A stretch of DNA of 64,000 bases, from positions 18,997,801 to 19,061,800 of the forward strand of contig JAWZYU010000019.1 in assembly GCA_038380435.1 (NCBI GenBank), read 5' to 3'. Origin of the DNA: Ryuthela nishihirai. Its lineage: Eukaryota > Arthropoda > Arachnida > Araneae > Heptathelidae. The number at the start of each line of letters is the position of its first letter. The first letter of the stretch is position 1. The position numbers and the translations under genes were made by a program. Below, piece after piece: positions 53,446-64,000 of the stretch. The notes under the pieces are model-generated. The model was given only the letters and a program-made list of their open reading frames with translations, did no database searches and was not told the origin of the DNA.

Positions 53446-54021
53446 TAAATTTTCCAAAGCAGGTAAAAATCAGAAAAAGCAGTGGAATGTAATAAATGAA
53501 ATATGTGGTAACTTTAAAGAGAAAGAAAACTATCCCCGTACAATTAAAAGTAAAAACGAGTTAGTTAAATATGATGAAGACCCTTGTAAATTTGCAAATT
53601 TCTTCAACGATTATTTTGCCGGAATTGCAAGGAATTTGAACAAAGATTTAGTTCAAACAAATGCTGATTGGGAAGGAGACGGAAAATCATCAACTGCGAT
53701 AAGTTCTTTCTTCTTAACGCCAGTAATAGCTAAAGATATTAGGACTCAAATTTTACTTCTACCAAAAATTAAATCTCCAGGTTTTGATGGGCTTAACCGC
53801 AGAAATAATTCATCTGTTGGGAGAAAAATATCGAAATACTTGTAAATCTATTTTATATAATTTTAAATATCGAAATACTTGTAAATCTCTATCCATTGAG
53901 CAAGGAATTTTCCCTGATGTTTTGAAAAAAGCTACTATTGTTCCTATTTTTAAAGACGGTGACCCAAAGGAATTAGGGAATTATAGACCTATTGCATTAC
54001 TCTCAGTAATATCTAAAATTT

Positions 54022-55200
54022 TTGGAAAAAATAGTGAAAAATAAATTATATGAATATCTGGAAAAAAAATGTTTTCTCAGTAGCAATCAGTTTGGGTTTA
54101 GAGAAAAAATGGGTACGGATGATGCATTATTGCAGGTAACAAATACGATTTACACAGCTATGAATAACAGTGATCATGCATTAACAATCTTTCTGGACAT
54201 TAAAAAAGCATTCGATACGGTAAATCATCAAAAATTAATACAAAAATTACAAGCTGCTGGAGTTAGAGGAGTGGCATTGAATTGGTTTCGCAGTTATTTA
54301 GCTAACAGAAGGCAAAGAGTAAAAATAAAAGATACATACAGTGCTTGGACTAAAGTTGAATACGGAGTGCCCCAGGGATCTGTTCTGTGTCCCTTATTAT
54401 TTATTATTTACATTAATGATCTAGATTCCATTAACCTAACAGGTAAATTAACTATTTTTGCTGACGACACTTGCCTGACATATACTGGTTCTGATTCTTC
54501 GATTATTTTTAAAAAAGCAAATAGTGATCTAGAATTAATTAGAAACTGGACCACGAGTAATTTTTTAACAATTAATCTGACAAAGACAAATGCAGTTTAT
54601 TTCTACTTAAAGAAAAATAGTTCTGTTACAGATATTTTGCACCGCAATCAATTGAAATATCATGATACGAATTGTTCATCGAAAAGTCACTGTAATTGTC
54701 CTCAAATTCCTTTTGTGCCGTCAGTGAAATATTTAGGTATTTGGATTGATGCAGGCCTAACTTGGAAAGTGCATGTAACATGGGTAAAAAGAAAGGTCAT
54801 CCGTAACCTGGCCCGCTTATATCTTGTAAGACATTTAGTTTCATTTAAATTTATGTGTACACTATATTATGCATTAATCCATTCTCAACTAACATATGGT
54901 ATAAAATCTTGGGGAGGCATGTATTTCAATAATTTTAAACAACTTTTAGTGCTGCAAAAGAGATTTATTCGCTTATTAACTAAAAGCCCAAAAACGCAAC
55001 CTTCATTACCTTTGTTTCGAGAAGCAGGTATTTTGCCTTTACGCTATGATTATTTTTTCGAAATAATTAAATACTTTTACTTTAGAAATGATAGCATTAA
55101 AACTGACACGAATAATTACCAATTACGACGAGATAAAAACATAAATTATGAAATTCCTGCATTACATAAGGAAATTTTTAGGCACTATTATTTGTATTAA
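54022..55200 (+). CDS. LINE reverse transcriptase and C-terminal domain, intact frame
   Basis: An open frame of 392 codons forms the rest of ORF2. The ATG at 54022 is incidental, because the preceding RT blocks (FPDVLKKATIVPIFKDGDPK and NYRPIALLSVISKIFGK, 53910-54030) lie one frameshift upstream. Motif A is FLDIKKAFDTVNH (57-69), motif B GVPQGSVLCPLLF (115-127) and motif C FADDT (146-150), with catalytic Asp residues intact. The thumb reads KYLGIWIDAGLTWKVHV, followed by LIHSQLTYGIKSWGG and LLVLQKRFIRLLT. Jockey/CR1-type by FADDT and overall layout. A 22-bp tandem duplication near 53833-53890 and frameshifts near 53440, 53790 and 54020 disable the full ORF2. Confidence 0.88.
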   Translation: MEKIVKNKLYEYLEKKCFLSSNQFGFREKMGTDDALLQVTNTIYTAMNNSDHALTIFLDIKKAFDTVNHQKLIQKLQAAGVRGVALNWFRSYLANRRQRVKIKDTYSAWTKVEYGVPQGSVLCPLLFIIYINDLDSINLTGKLTIFADDTCLTYTGSDSSIIFKKANSDLELIRNWTTSNFLTINLTKTNAVYFYLKKNSSVTDILHRNQLKYHDTNCSSKSHCNCPQIPFVPSVKYLGIWIDAGLTWKVHVTWVKRKVIRNLARLYLVRHLVSFKFMCTLYYALIHSQLTYGIKSWGGMYFNNFKQLLVLQKRFIRLLTKSPKTQPSLPLFREAGILPLRYDYFFEIIKYFYFRNDSIKTDTNNYQLRRDKNINYEIPALHKEIFRHYYLY

Positions 55201-55599
55201 GCACCGAAATTTCTTTCTCTCTCCCAGTCAGCATGAAAAATATCACGAATTATCGTTTGTTTTCTAAAGTTCTCAAGAACTACATTTTGAAACTGGATGA
55301 TGTGGAAACTTTTTTTGCATTAATCTACTACAACTGTTTATATGTAACATGAATATTGAATGTTTTTGACTTCTGACTGTCACACTTCTGGATTACTAGA
55401 ATTTTTTTGTTTTGAGTTGTTTTCGTTTTTTTGTGTATTATTCAATGTGACGACTGATGTTTTCAATTGAAATTGTTTCTATATTGAGATCTGACGAACG
55501 AGCCTGCTCTTGTGAGACTTCAAAAGTTTTTGTATACTGTAAAACATTATCTGAAATAAAAATTATCTATCTTATCCATCTAAATTCAGCAGATTTAAA

Positions 55600-55700
55600 A
55601 TGTTCTTAGGGGAGAGTCATTTCCATTTAACTTTGCAAATGCACAGAGCATAAGGTTGATGAATCGATAAAACCCATTACATACAAAATCCTCATGCAGC
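55600..55700. other. Junction between two LINEs
   Basis: Short AT-rich sequence between the tail of the plus-strand LINE and the 3' end of the minus-strand RTE-like LINE. Confidence 0.4.
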
Positions 55701-58195
55701 CATGGACTACGGAGGTCCAATCAGACTGCGTAATTTTCCTCTCCAGACGTGTCTCTTTTGAGCTACAGCTGCTCCATTTGGCCACTCTAGGCCAATTCTA
55801 GCAACGTCCTATTTGACATTGTCTGCCCATCGCTTCTTAGGTCTCCCTCTTTTTCTGATACCCTTAAGAACACTGTTCATAATCCTCTTTGCCAATCTGC
55901 AGCTATGCATGCGGGCAACATGGTCAAACCAACGCAGTCTCTCTCTGCACAATATGCTGCTCAAAAGAGGTTGATGACTCCTTCTTCTAACCTCATCATT
56001 ACTTACAAAGTCAAACCATCTAATGCCCAAGATACTGCGTAAGGATCTAGAATCAAAGGCATCAAGTTTCTTGTTATCCTGCTTACAAAGGGTTCATGTT
56101 TCGATACCACAACTAATCTAAAAAAGAACCAAACTATTATACAGCCTAATTTTAGTCTTTAGGAATATACGCATATTTTTCCACATAGATTCTTAAAAAT
56201 CCCAGTGGCAATCCCTATTCTCTTATTTATCTCATACGCACATCACCAGTATCTGTTACATAGCTCCCAAGAAAATGAAAATGAGACACTTGCTCAAGAG
56301 TACAGTTAAATCAACAGCCCTAATGAATGAATTCATCTCGTCAACATCATTAGCCAACAGGGCCAAATCATCCGCATAATCTAAATTAGAAATTTTGAAA
56401 TCTCTAGACCAATTAAGGGAAAATCTTTCCCTTGGAAAGAATTTCGCATTACATAATCAATAACCAAACAAAACAAAGGAGACAAAATGCACCCTTGTCG
56501 AACTCCACTAGCAATGCTAAACCAATCGCTGCAAGACGTATCAACAACATACGACTCAATGTTATTATAGAGAGCTTTCATTACACTAACTTATCAGGCA
56601 TTCCATATGATCTAACAATCAACCACAAATTATGTCGATCAACAGAGTCAAAAGTCTTTTTAAAATCTATAAAGCTAGTAACCACAGGTTTCTGAAACTC
56701 TAAACATTTCTCAAGAATCTGCCTAAATGAAAATATTTGATCAATACATCCTCTACCACTTCTGAATCCACATTGCTCATCACGAAATTGTATGTCAACA
56801 AGATTCTTAATTCTATTAAGCATAATCATGCAAAGAACTTTACCTGGAACAGAGAGTAAACTAATTCCCCTATAATTATCACAAGAACTACATTCACATT
56901 TTTTAAAAATTGCGACAATAATAGCTCTAGTAAAATCCTTAGGAATAATATCTTTATCACAAAAAATATTCAAAATTTCAGTCAGCCATCTAACAACACA
57001 AATGTTCCCAGCTCTAAGCATTTCAGTGGTGATTTCGTCCACCCTTGTGAATTTATGTAGCTTTAATTTAGAAATAGCCAATGAGACTTCGGAATCTGAT
57101 GTAATGCCAGTAATGCACCTATCCTCATTACAAACAATGTGAGTAGAAATGATCATATTATTTAGAACATCTCTGAAATGCTGAACTCACCTAGCAGTCA
57201 CAGAATCCTCACCTACAACCAACTTGCCATATTTATCCCTCAATCCCTGTGTCCCTGTCTGTTTCTTCCCACATAAAACGTTAACAATCTGGTACAACCC
57301 CCTGCTGTTGTGCTGTCTAACTGCTTCCTTTGCTTTGTCAGCCAAGATAACAGCTGATAAGAATCTTTGGCTTGATAACTGATCTTTTACATGTTTATTA
57401 AGCTCGTTGCAATGCCTTCTGTTAGTACTAGTAGGGTGTTGATTCATATTAATCCTGCACTTCCTTCTTTCAGAAATAAGGTTTATAGCCTTATCACTCA
57501 AATAATTTTGTTTACTCTGTTCCCTTTTACTCAAAAGAGTACTTTTGGTTTCAAGCCTGTTTAAACTAGGCTCATTCTTTCTCAACTTCAGCAGTAAGCA
57601 AACCACGATTGTCATAATGACTAAGTAGCCTATCATGGTATGCTTCTGCTATATCTAGATCTTTCAGACCTTCAGTATAAAAGGTAATCTTCTTAACCTT
57701 AGCTCATTTCTTAAGCTTCAGCTGCAAGACACTTTTAACAAGGTAATGGTCAGATCCAAATTCGGCTCCCCTGTATAATCTGGCATTCCTAACTGAACTA
57801 GCCCATTTGCTGTTAATTAAAATGTAATCTATCATATTCCTGTGTAACCCATCAAGTGAAATCCATGTATATTTATAAATGTCCCTGTGTTTGTAGTATG
57901 TGTTAGGTATTCGTAAACCATTTACTTACCTGCAGAAGACTTTCTGCAGGTAAGTAAATCTTAAAGTAAGCTGCTTACTTTAAGCAGTTTCTGCTTGGTT
58001 CGCCAAAGGGACCTAAAACTCCTGCCCAAAGATCAGAGTCAGTACCAACTTTAGCATAAAGTCACCCAGCACAAGGGAAATATCTCCTTTCTTCACATAA
58101 TTCAAAATATCCTGAAGCTGGCTGTAAAACGTATCCTTCTCATTCTCATCAGAGTCCTCTGTGGGGGGCATAACAACAGATGACATTCAAGTCTA
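55700..58195 (-). mobile_element. RTE/BovB-like LINE, endonuclease to C-terminus
   Basis: On the minus strand: endonuclease pieces (LQDILNYVKKGDISLVLGDF near 58070, GAEFGSDHYLVKS near 57745), linker (57187-57636), RT fingers and motif A (56581-57156, SCDNYRGISLLSVPGKVL, VTSFIDFKKTFDSVD), motif B (56381-56581, SGVRQGCILSP), and C-terminal NDEVRRRSHQPLLSSILCRE with RKRGRPKKRWADNV (55809-55999). The 5' end of the endonuclease is missing. Many frameshifts. The best guide to the full layout of this family in the window. Confidence 0.87.
57920..57984. repeat. Two adjacent perfect hairpins inside the LINE endonuclease
   Basis: ATTTACTTACCTGCAGAA, loop GACT, then its complement (57920-57959). Next to it is CTTAAAGTAAG, loop CTG, then its complement (57960-57984). 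The normal LINE text TTTCTGC appears on both sides of a 42-bp insertion. Confidence 0.85.
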
Positions 58196-58319
58196 CATTT
58201 TTTGGAAGTTAATAATTTTAATTAATTGATTCCATTATTTCAGCCGAAACCCAATATATTTACGAGTTCCAAATATACAGAGGAGAGTTTTCTTTGGAAG
58301 CCAAAGCTGTTGCCCTTTG
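58196..58319. other. LINE/SINE junction
   Basis: Single-copy text; nothing recognised. The bases CCCTTTGATGCAGAACAG at its end recur at 59184. Confidence 0.4.
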
Positions 58320-58330
58320 ATGCAGAACAG

Positions 58331-58719
58331 TTGGGTTGGGTTGTTTTACCTCTGAGCGGCACTTTTTTGCACACCATGGGCTAAATGGCCAGGTCACATG
58401 GACCCCGAAGGCTCAGAGAAGGTTGGGGGAGGGGACCCACTGGAACAGCTGTTGGGAGACAGATGGTAGCCTCCCGTCAAGGCCATCCAGCGTGTTCTTT
58501 AACGTGCACAGGGTATGGCTCTCCCACACACGGGACCACGGCTTAACGTCCCATCCGACGGACGGCGGCCTTTCCAAGCCCATCGGTGTCCCCTACTGAC
58601 CGTGGGCAGGGCGGGGAAATTTGCGGAGATAAATCTCAACGCTGACCCAGCTGGGACTCGAACCTGGGAACTACAGATTACGAGCCTGGCGCGCTACCGA
58701 CTGAGCCACCCCCGCCCCA
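58331..58719 (-). mobile_element. SINE-A copy, full length
   Basis: Exact duplication ATGCAGAACAG (58320-58330 and 58720-58730). Very close to consensus. Confidence 0.95.
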
Positions 58720-58800
58720 ATGCAGAACAGAACATGCAGAACAGTTCGTAAGAATAGAAACCTATTTCATATTGAAAAGAAAATCGTGGTTGCCAGGGAT

Positions 58801-59186
58801 ATTGGGTTAGGTTGTTTTACCTCTGAGCGGCACTTTTTGCACACCATAGGCTAAATGGCCAGGTCACAAGGACCCCGAAGGCTCAGAGAAGGTTGTGGGA
58901 GTGGACCAACTGGAACAGCTGTTGGGAGACAGATGGCAGCCTCCCATCAAGGCCATCCAGCGTGTTCTTTAACGTGCACAGGGTATGGCTCTCTCGTACA
59001 TGGGGCCACGGCTTAACATCCTATCCGACGGACGGCTGTCTTACCAAGCCCATCGGTGTTCCCTACTGACTGTGGGCAGGGTGGGGAGTTTTGCGGAGAT
59101 AAATCTCAACGCTGACCCAGCTGGGACTCGAACCTGGGAACTGCAGATTACGAGCCTGGTGCGCTGCAGACTGAGCTCCCGCGCCC
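58801..59186 (-). mobile_element. SINE-A copy, full length, mildly diverged
   Basis: All blocks present. The head ends CTGCAGACTGAGCTCCCGCG, so the A-box is damaged. Right flank is not a matching duplication but a copy of the flank of the previous SINE. Confidence 0.9.
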
Positions 59187-59359
59187 TTTGATGCAGAACA
59201 GTTGGGTTGGGTTGTTTTACCTCTGAGCGGCACTTTTTTGCACACCATGGCAGGGTGGGGAGTTTTGCGGAGATAAATCTCAACGCTGACCCAGCTGGGA
59301 CTCGAACCTGGGAACTGCAGATTACGAGCCTGGTGCGCTGCAGACTGAGCTCCCGCGCC
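59184..59359 (-). mobile_element. Chimeric SINE-A remnant from local duplication
   Basis: Positions 59184-59251 repeat 58313-58378 (single-copy flank plus SINE tail), and 59252-59359 repeat about 59078-59184 (lower body and head with the same CTGCAGACTGAGCTCCC variant). The two parts meet inside a SINE at CACCATGG/CAGGGTGGGG. Confidence 0.88.
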
Positions 59360-59690
59360 AGATGTTGAATCTTGACATTATTTGCAGAACTCACTAGAAT
59401 ATGGTATACTCAAGATTGGGAAGGGAGGTGGGAACTCCCTACTTGAAGACTTGAATAATGCATATTTTTTAAGGAAGTCTGCAAAAATCAGATTCAAATG
59501 TTTCAAAAAATGTCGTACCCTAGAAACATCAGTGACAGATGACGCTAGCAGAATCTACTCTTTTAAGGTTTTATCATTTATGAACATCAAAAAGCTATTT
59601 GCCTTAGATATTGTTAAATGTTTAACTCGGAATAACATTTGTAATTTGCAGCTAAATATTGACAGATTCAATAAATATATTAAACGTTCT
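59360..59690. other. Single-copy spacer
   Basis: Open frame 59382-59726 (+) with no known domain. Nothing else recognised. Confidence 0.35.
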
Positions 59691-59692
59691 AC

Positions 59693-59790
59693 TGACTTAA
59701 GGGACCTGGGTTCGAACGCCGGATAATGCATGTATGTTCGTGTTTCTGCTGAGTTCCTGCCATCCTCACAGATCTACTATGGCGTATAAA
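59693..59790 (+). mobile_element. SINE-B middle fragment
   Basis: GACTTAAGGGACCTGGGTTC, then CATCCTCACAGATCTACTATGG: B-box and body only, truncated at both ends. Confidence 0.82.
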
Positions 59791-60302
59791 CTTTGAAATT
59801 ACATAATACTATGTTTTTCGCAATGATTTCGTTCAGCTTTATTCTATTATGGCTTGAGGCAATATAATAGCAGCAAAATTATTACCGTTATTTCAATTGA
59901 CTTTGCTTAAGAGCTGCCAAGTAGCAGTGTTTTTCCCTGCATTTCTTCAAGCAGCATCGCTTCTTTTGAAAAGCTAACCTTCTGTAGTATTGGGTTTGCG
60001 TCAGAGCACTGCCTGTGTCCACAATTTTGTTTCGTATCTCTTTTGTCTGAAAAAGTGAATAACTGCCAGTCATTCCTTCACCGGGCACCACTTCTATGTC
60101 TTTTGAGGCATTTCTTCTAAACAGGCAAATCCACTATGTCATGTTCGCTATATATCTTTTACTATCATATATGCCATGCGATTAATTAACAATTGCTTAC
60201 GAGGCAAAAAAAAAAATTGAAATAGTTCAAATTTTATTCCGGTATAACACATAACTGTGTAACTTATTTAAAAAACATTCACACTCTCGATATATAAATA
60301 AT
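59791..60302. other. AT-rich spacer
   Basis: Nothing recognised. Confidence 0.4.
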
Positions 60303-60628
60303 TTGCTCTACTAAAATATTAGAGAATTATGCTATATCAATAGGAATCTAACTTCGATCTATCGAAATATTTATTTAAACTTCTATTTTCAACAATAATC
60401 GTTCAGTAGAGTTATAGAATCTGGAATATTTAGCAATTATCTTGATTTATAAAAATCGTTCATATTAGTCTAATATTCAAATAATCATTATGCAATTCTT
60501 AAAACGTATATTTTATAAAATGGTTTAAAAATTTTACATTAAACGCATATTTTAGGAATCCTAGGGCTTCGAAGTTAGATTCCCATTGACATAACTTGGA
60601 AATTCTCTAATATTTTGATGGGGCAGTG
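60303..60628. mobile_element. MITE with about 55-bp inverted ends
   Basis: AAAATATTAGAGAATT (60318) and GGAATCTAACTTCGA (60342) are mirrored by TCGAAGTTAGATTCCC (60570) and AATTCTCTAATATTTT (60601). The right end reads GGGGCAGTG followed by TA. Probably Tc1/mariner type. Related to 34989-35215. Confidence 0.72.
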
Positions 60629-60645
60629 TATATGAACTTCACAAG

Positions 60646-60796
60646 CAGTGGCGGACTGCCCGAAGGCAAGTGGGCCCCTGATGAAGTGGGCCCCCTTAAA
60701 CATTAGACAATGTTAAAAATGATAGCCTTATTTATAGTTGTGGGTGGGTCCCCTTTTCTCCTGGCAACCCATATTTTTAGACCCAGTCCGCCACTG
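60646..60796. mobile_element. 151-bp hAT-like MITE with perfect 8-bp duplication
   Basis: The ends are CAGTGGCGGACTG and its exact complement. TTCACAAG lies on both sides (60638-60645 and 60797-60804). The body is GGGCCC-rich and non-coding. The ends and 8-bp duplication are those of hAT elements. Confidence 0.93.
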
Positions 60797-60804
60797 TTCA
60801 CAAG

Positions 60805-62110
60805 AGATGCGAGCGTAAAGTCAAACCACATAGAAGTAACCTCTAATCAAGTATCACCAGTAAAGCATGCTAACCGCGCCATCGCCGAGATATTTCCTGA
60901 AGAGAAAGTCAATTGCATCCAATAGATTACGTGCAAGAGTAATACATCAGTCTCACCTTTCGTGACAAAGTATCGAATTGGTGGTTCGCATCATCCAAGC
61001 TCCTTCTCCCCTCGTTGACGAAGCTCCTGTATCCACAATCCCGCGAGCAACAGCCCAGAACCCTGCTGCTCTCCATTCATATGCAAATGAGGAAGAGACG
61101 TCTGAAGACGATGCCGAATTATGGAGCTTAACGTGCGACACGATGTCAGTGCCCTTTGACCTCGAAGTCAGGTGGTGGAACTGGCTGGCCCGATCCCCCT
61201 CGAGGCTGTTTTATTTATTCTGTTTGGCTCCCGAGCGTGTAAAAGGATCATGGATTTTTTTAGAATCAGGGTTCGGATCAGGGAGAAGGAATGATTACTC
61301 GATGGTGAGTGGAATTCGAGGATAGAATTAACTGCGATATACTTTCCATTATATATACGAAATACTCTCTTCAGAAACCGTTACTTTTGTATCATTCTTT
61401 TCAAGAAGATCGTAGACAAATCACCACTTTTATTAAAGAGCAGTCGCAGCGTAAACTTTGGAGGAGTTGTTGTGTTGTGCTACTTCACGCTTACTGGGAG
61501 GTCCGATTGCCGTTTGGAGGAGTTAAGACTGTTTTATGTTTGTTTTATTGATATGTATAATAGAGATCGCACCAAGCTTCTTGTCAGATATTGCTCTTTA
61601 TCATTGGGAATACTGTATTTAGATTTTCCACCAAAATTGTCAATCGGCACTACCCTCCAACATTGTAACGGCACACTGCATATTGTGCGAATGCAAAATG
61701 TCATTCAAGTTTCTCTAGCTTTGAAAATAGCTCTTTAAGGTAAAATGTCATTTGTGATAAATTGAAGATCTTATTCAAATCTCTGTAAATTTCGATTTTC
61801 AATCATCTTTGTTTCGAAGGCTTATAAGCAAGTTGTAACCTTAAATAGTAGCATCGTTAGTCACAAAAAATTAGCTCAAAGTTCCAGTACTTGCTATAAT
61901 AAATCGTTCACTAAATCTAATTTTAGAAGTTTGAAATAGCATTCAGATTTTGTTCATTTTGAAGAAAGACTTTTGCGATGAGCTTAACCAGCAGCCTCTA
62001 CTATTAAATTTTCCAATTTCAACAAGTTTCTCTTTTGTGATATTTTTCTGTTAAAAGTTAATTCTCAAAGTTAACAGAACTTTAAATGTGCTACTTCTTC
62101 CATATGCCGG
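60805..62110. other. Single-copy region, GC-richer at 60960-61300
   Basis: An open frame of 115 codons (60978-61325 +) with an acidic stretch (YANEEETSEDDAELW) has no recognised domain or clear splice sites. The remainder is AT-rich. No repeat recognised. Confidence 0.35.
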
Positions 62111-62320
62111 GGATTGGGTTGCTTTACCTCTGAGTGGCACTTTTTTGCACACAATGGGCTAAATGGCCAGGCCATGAGGACCCCGTGGGCCCAGACAATG
62201 TTGGGGGAGGGGACCCACTGGAACAGCTGTTAGGAGACAGATGGTAGCCTCCGTCAAGGCCATCCAGCGTGTTCTTTAACGTGCACAGAGTATGTCTCTC
62301 CCGCACACAGACCACGGCTT
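62111..62320 (-). mobile_element. SINE-A copy, 5' truncated
   Basis: From GATTGGGTTGCTTTACCTC to CACAGACCACGGCTTA: tail and most of the conserved middle, with the lower body and tRNA head missing. Confidence 0.9.
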
Positions 62321-64000
62321 ACCAACCTTAAATATGCAAAGTTCTGTCAAAAGCGTATGTAACGTTTTTACGAAACGATGCTTCTACATAGAAAATTGTG
62401 AGAAGATAACGTAAAAAAGATTACACCATGAAATATTATGTAAAAATATAAATGGACATTTATTGTTAAAAAGCAAACTTTTTGTTAAGGTATAAATTAA
62501 AAAAAAATTCAGGTTGAAAAATAAGATTCATATTGCAATTTATTTTGCGTCGTTCTACTAATTCGAATTGCACAGAAAAATTATTTCTTACACGTCCAGA
62601 AATAAAAAGTTGCCCCATTTTTGTTCAGTTACCATTTGAGAATCTTTTGTCCCCTTGAACCAACAATTCTCTGCTTCTTTGACATCCATCCGAGAACGGT
62701 GTTCATATCTGTCAGGTGCTTCAAAAGGTGACATAGATAGAACAGCCAGTTCCACCCGCTCGCTCATTGGCCTGCTCGTCACGATCAGAATGAGAAAAAT
62801 AAAAAAAATCTCTCTCCGAGTTTCTTCGTCGGAAAAAAACTCAAAATTCATCCACTTTTAGAATTCGCCTTCGCTCAAAAATCCGTCAGAAGTTCCCACT
62901 TTCAGAATAGCTGAAATAAGAAGCAAAAATGCTCTGAAGGCAATAGAGAAAGAGCCACAGACAATGATCACGAGACACACTATTCGAGTTAGAAGAGCGA
63001 GGCTGAGAGGATGCACTCGCGTGGATGCTGAACGTGATGTGTGAAGGCGATAGCCTTATTAGCTTGTTTCGGATAGAGAGAAATTGGAATCGGAGTCTGT
63101 CTGCTTGTGTTTGCGCCTCTCGAAGGTTTGAATGGAGCGCAGCAGATAAATAATGGCGCCTCTTGGAGAGAGCACAGGAGAGGTAGAGAACAACATCCTG
63201 CAATAGGTGATGGGGAAACAAGAGGATTGGAATCATCGTTATCCATCAGCATCTCTGCTGCTCTCGGGCGCCTCTCGACAACAACTACTGGTGATGGATA
63301 AGCTCCGAGGGTAGCTTAACACAAAAAGTGCTCTTCGTAGGGAATTAATTACTTGCTGGGTGAAACCGCAACTCTGCGAGACGAGACCGCAGAACCTCTT
63401 CGACCCCGCCACAACAAAACAGACCAGTCGTGTGGAGATGCTACTCGGTGTGTGTGTGTGTACATGCACCGGATCGGTCGTTCGTGCTGCAGACTGAGTG
63501 ATTGGGATTCGCAATTGTAAGATTCAGCTGGAGGCCTCCTTGTGTCGGAAAAATTACAGGCCTCAATGCGAACGATGTCTAATTTGAACGATGCCTCGCA
63601 CTTGCCGCTACTAATCAACCAGGAAAAGTAGGGAGGGTGGCATAGGGAAAAAGTTTGGGGGATGGGGAGGATAGAGAGAGAGGAGATCTTGCCTTTAGGC
63701 TGGAATCTGCACCCAACTCGGGTAATGTCGAAGCTTTACCCGGCATGCACTTCTCGCTCGTGATTGATCCTACTTGGTCTTCATCTTCTCCGAAAAAGAG
63801 GCTCAGGGTTTGAAAAGAGCTCTCTCACTCTCCCCCACACATGGGAGTGCACCTGCAGTGCTACGGTTGTCAGGCAAATAAGTACGTTGGTCTCGTGAAA
63901 GGTGCTAAGGGCTACAACCTCTGTTTCCCAGAGAGGAGAGTTTAAGTTAATTAGCATGCTGCCTACTGCCGATGAACGTTGAAATAACAAAGATCGCTTA
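62321..64000. other. Single-copy region, GC-rich from 62900
   Basis: Positions 62900-64000 are GC-richer, with several open frames on the minus strand, a GAGA-rich stretch near 63670 and a (GT)n near 63450. The composition would suit a promoter and 5' untranslated exon, but I find no signal peptide, ephrin N-terminal motif or other recognised domain. No mobile element recognised. Confidence 0.3.

Larger units (their letters stand above)
52100..55600 (+). mobile_element. CR1/Jockey-group LINE, 5' truncated
   Basis: Contains the end of ORF1 (52150-52386), endonuclease (52395-53080), linker (53080-53780), reverse transcriptase and C-terminus (53780-55200), and a 3' UTR of about 370 bp ending near AAAATTATCTATCTTATCC. 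Separate family from the 15-20 kb LINE, since the C-termini do not match. Confidence 0.88.

Noticed and set aside
58336..58751. Two overlapping 'hypothetical proteins'
   Set aside because: Frames through a SINE-A copy in two phases; not coding.
61870..61900. TAC TGG AAC on the minus strand as the ephrin N-terminal motif
   Set aside because: The codons that follow do not match ephrin and run into a stop; no donor of the right phase.
62886..63514. Candidate first exon of ephrin or another gene (-)
   Set aside because: Frames are open but lack a convincing signal peptide, the ephrin Y-W-N motif and a suitable donor. Kept only as a possible promoter region.

Overview
The window looks like one stretch of an arthropod nuclear genome, probably an arachnid such as a spider. 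That placement is an inference from an invertebrate-type ephrin gene with small, well-spliced exons, AT-rich sequence, and very dense tRNA-derived SINEs and LINEs. There are no operons, ribosome binding sites or other bacterial signals.

The only host gene I can support is an ephrin on the minus strand. Four exons (8277-8418, 5774-5942, 2471-2575, 1238-1447) join in phase with consensus splice sites. They encode most of the Eph-receptor-binding domain with its four cysteines, followed by a Thr/Pro-rich stalk. The signal-peptide exon upstream and the membrane-anchor exon downstream were not found. The 55 kb from 8.4 to 64 kb lies on the 5' side of these exons, so it is either a giant first intron or upstream intergenic DNA.

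Most of the rest is mobile DNA. SINE-A (about 380 bp) has a tRNA-like head, a strongly conserved middle and a CAACCC-type tail; about 25-30 full or partial copies are present. SINE-B (about 195 bp) has a Ser/Leu-type tRNA head and two hairpins at its 3' end; about 25 copies are present. SINE-C (about 205 bp) has two copies. Three LINE families appear: an old element at 15.1-20 kb, a younger one of similar layout at 52.1-55.6 kb, and an RTE/BovB-like family at 35.2-36.5 kb (+), 44.3-44.9 kb (-) and 55.7-58.2 kb (-). There are also many palindromic DNA transposons: hAT-like elements with 8-bp duplications, Tc1/mariner/pogo-like elements with TA duplications, and a large foldback element.

The elements are nested, so their relative ages can be read. 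Examples are SINE-A inside LINE ORF1, SINE-B inside the same LINE's endonuclease, an LTR plus primer-binding array between those two, SINE-A inside a hAT, a hAT inside SINE-A, and SINE-A inside SINE-B. The most unusual item is 16158-17036: an LTR-like sequence followed by six tandem copies of a unit that matches a tRNA-Ser primer-binding site. Several GC-richer single-copy islands (10.0, 22.1, 30.6, 34.7, 43.0, 46.2, 49.0, 51.1, 61.1 and 63-64 kb) carry no recognisable exon and may be regulatory.
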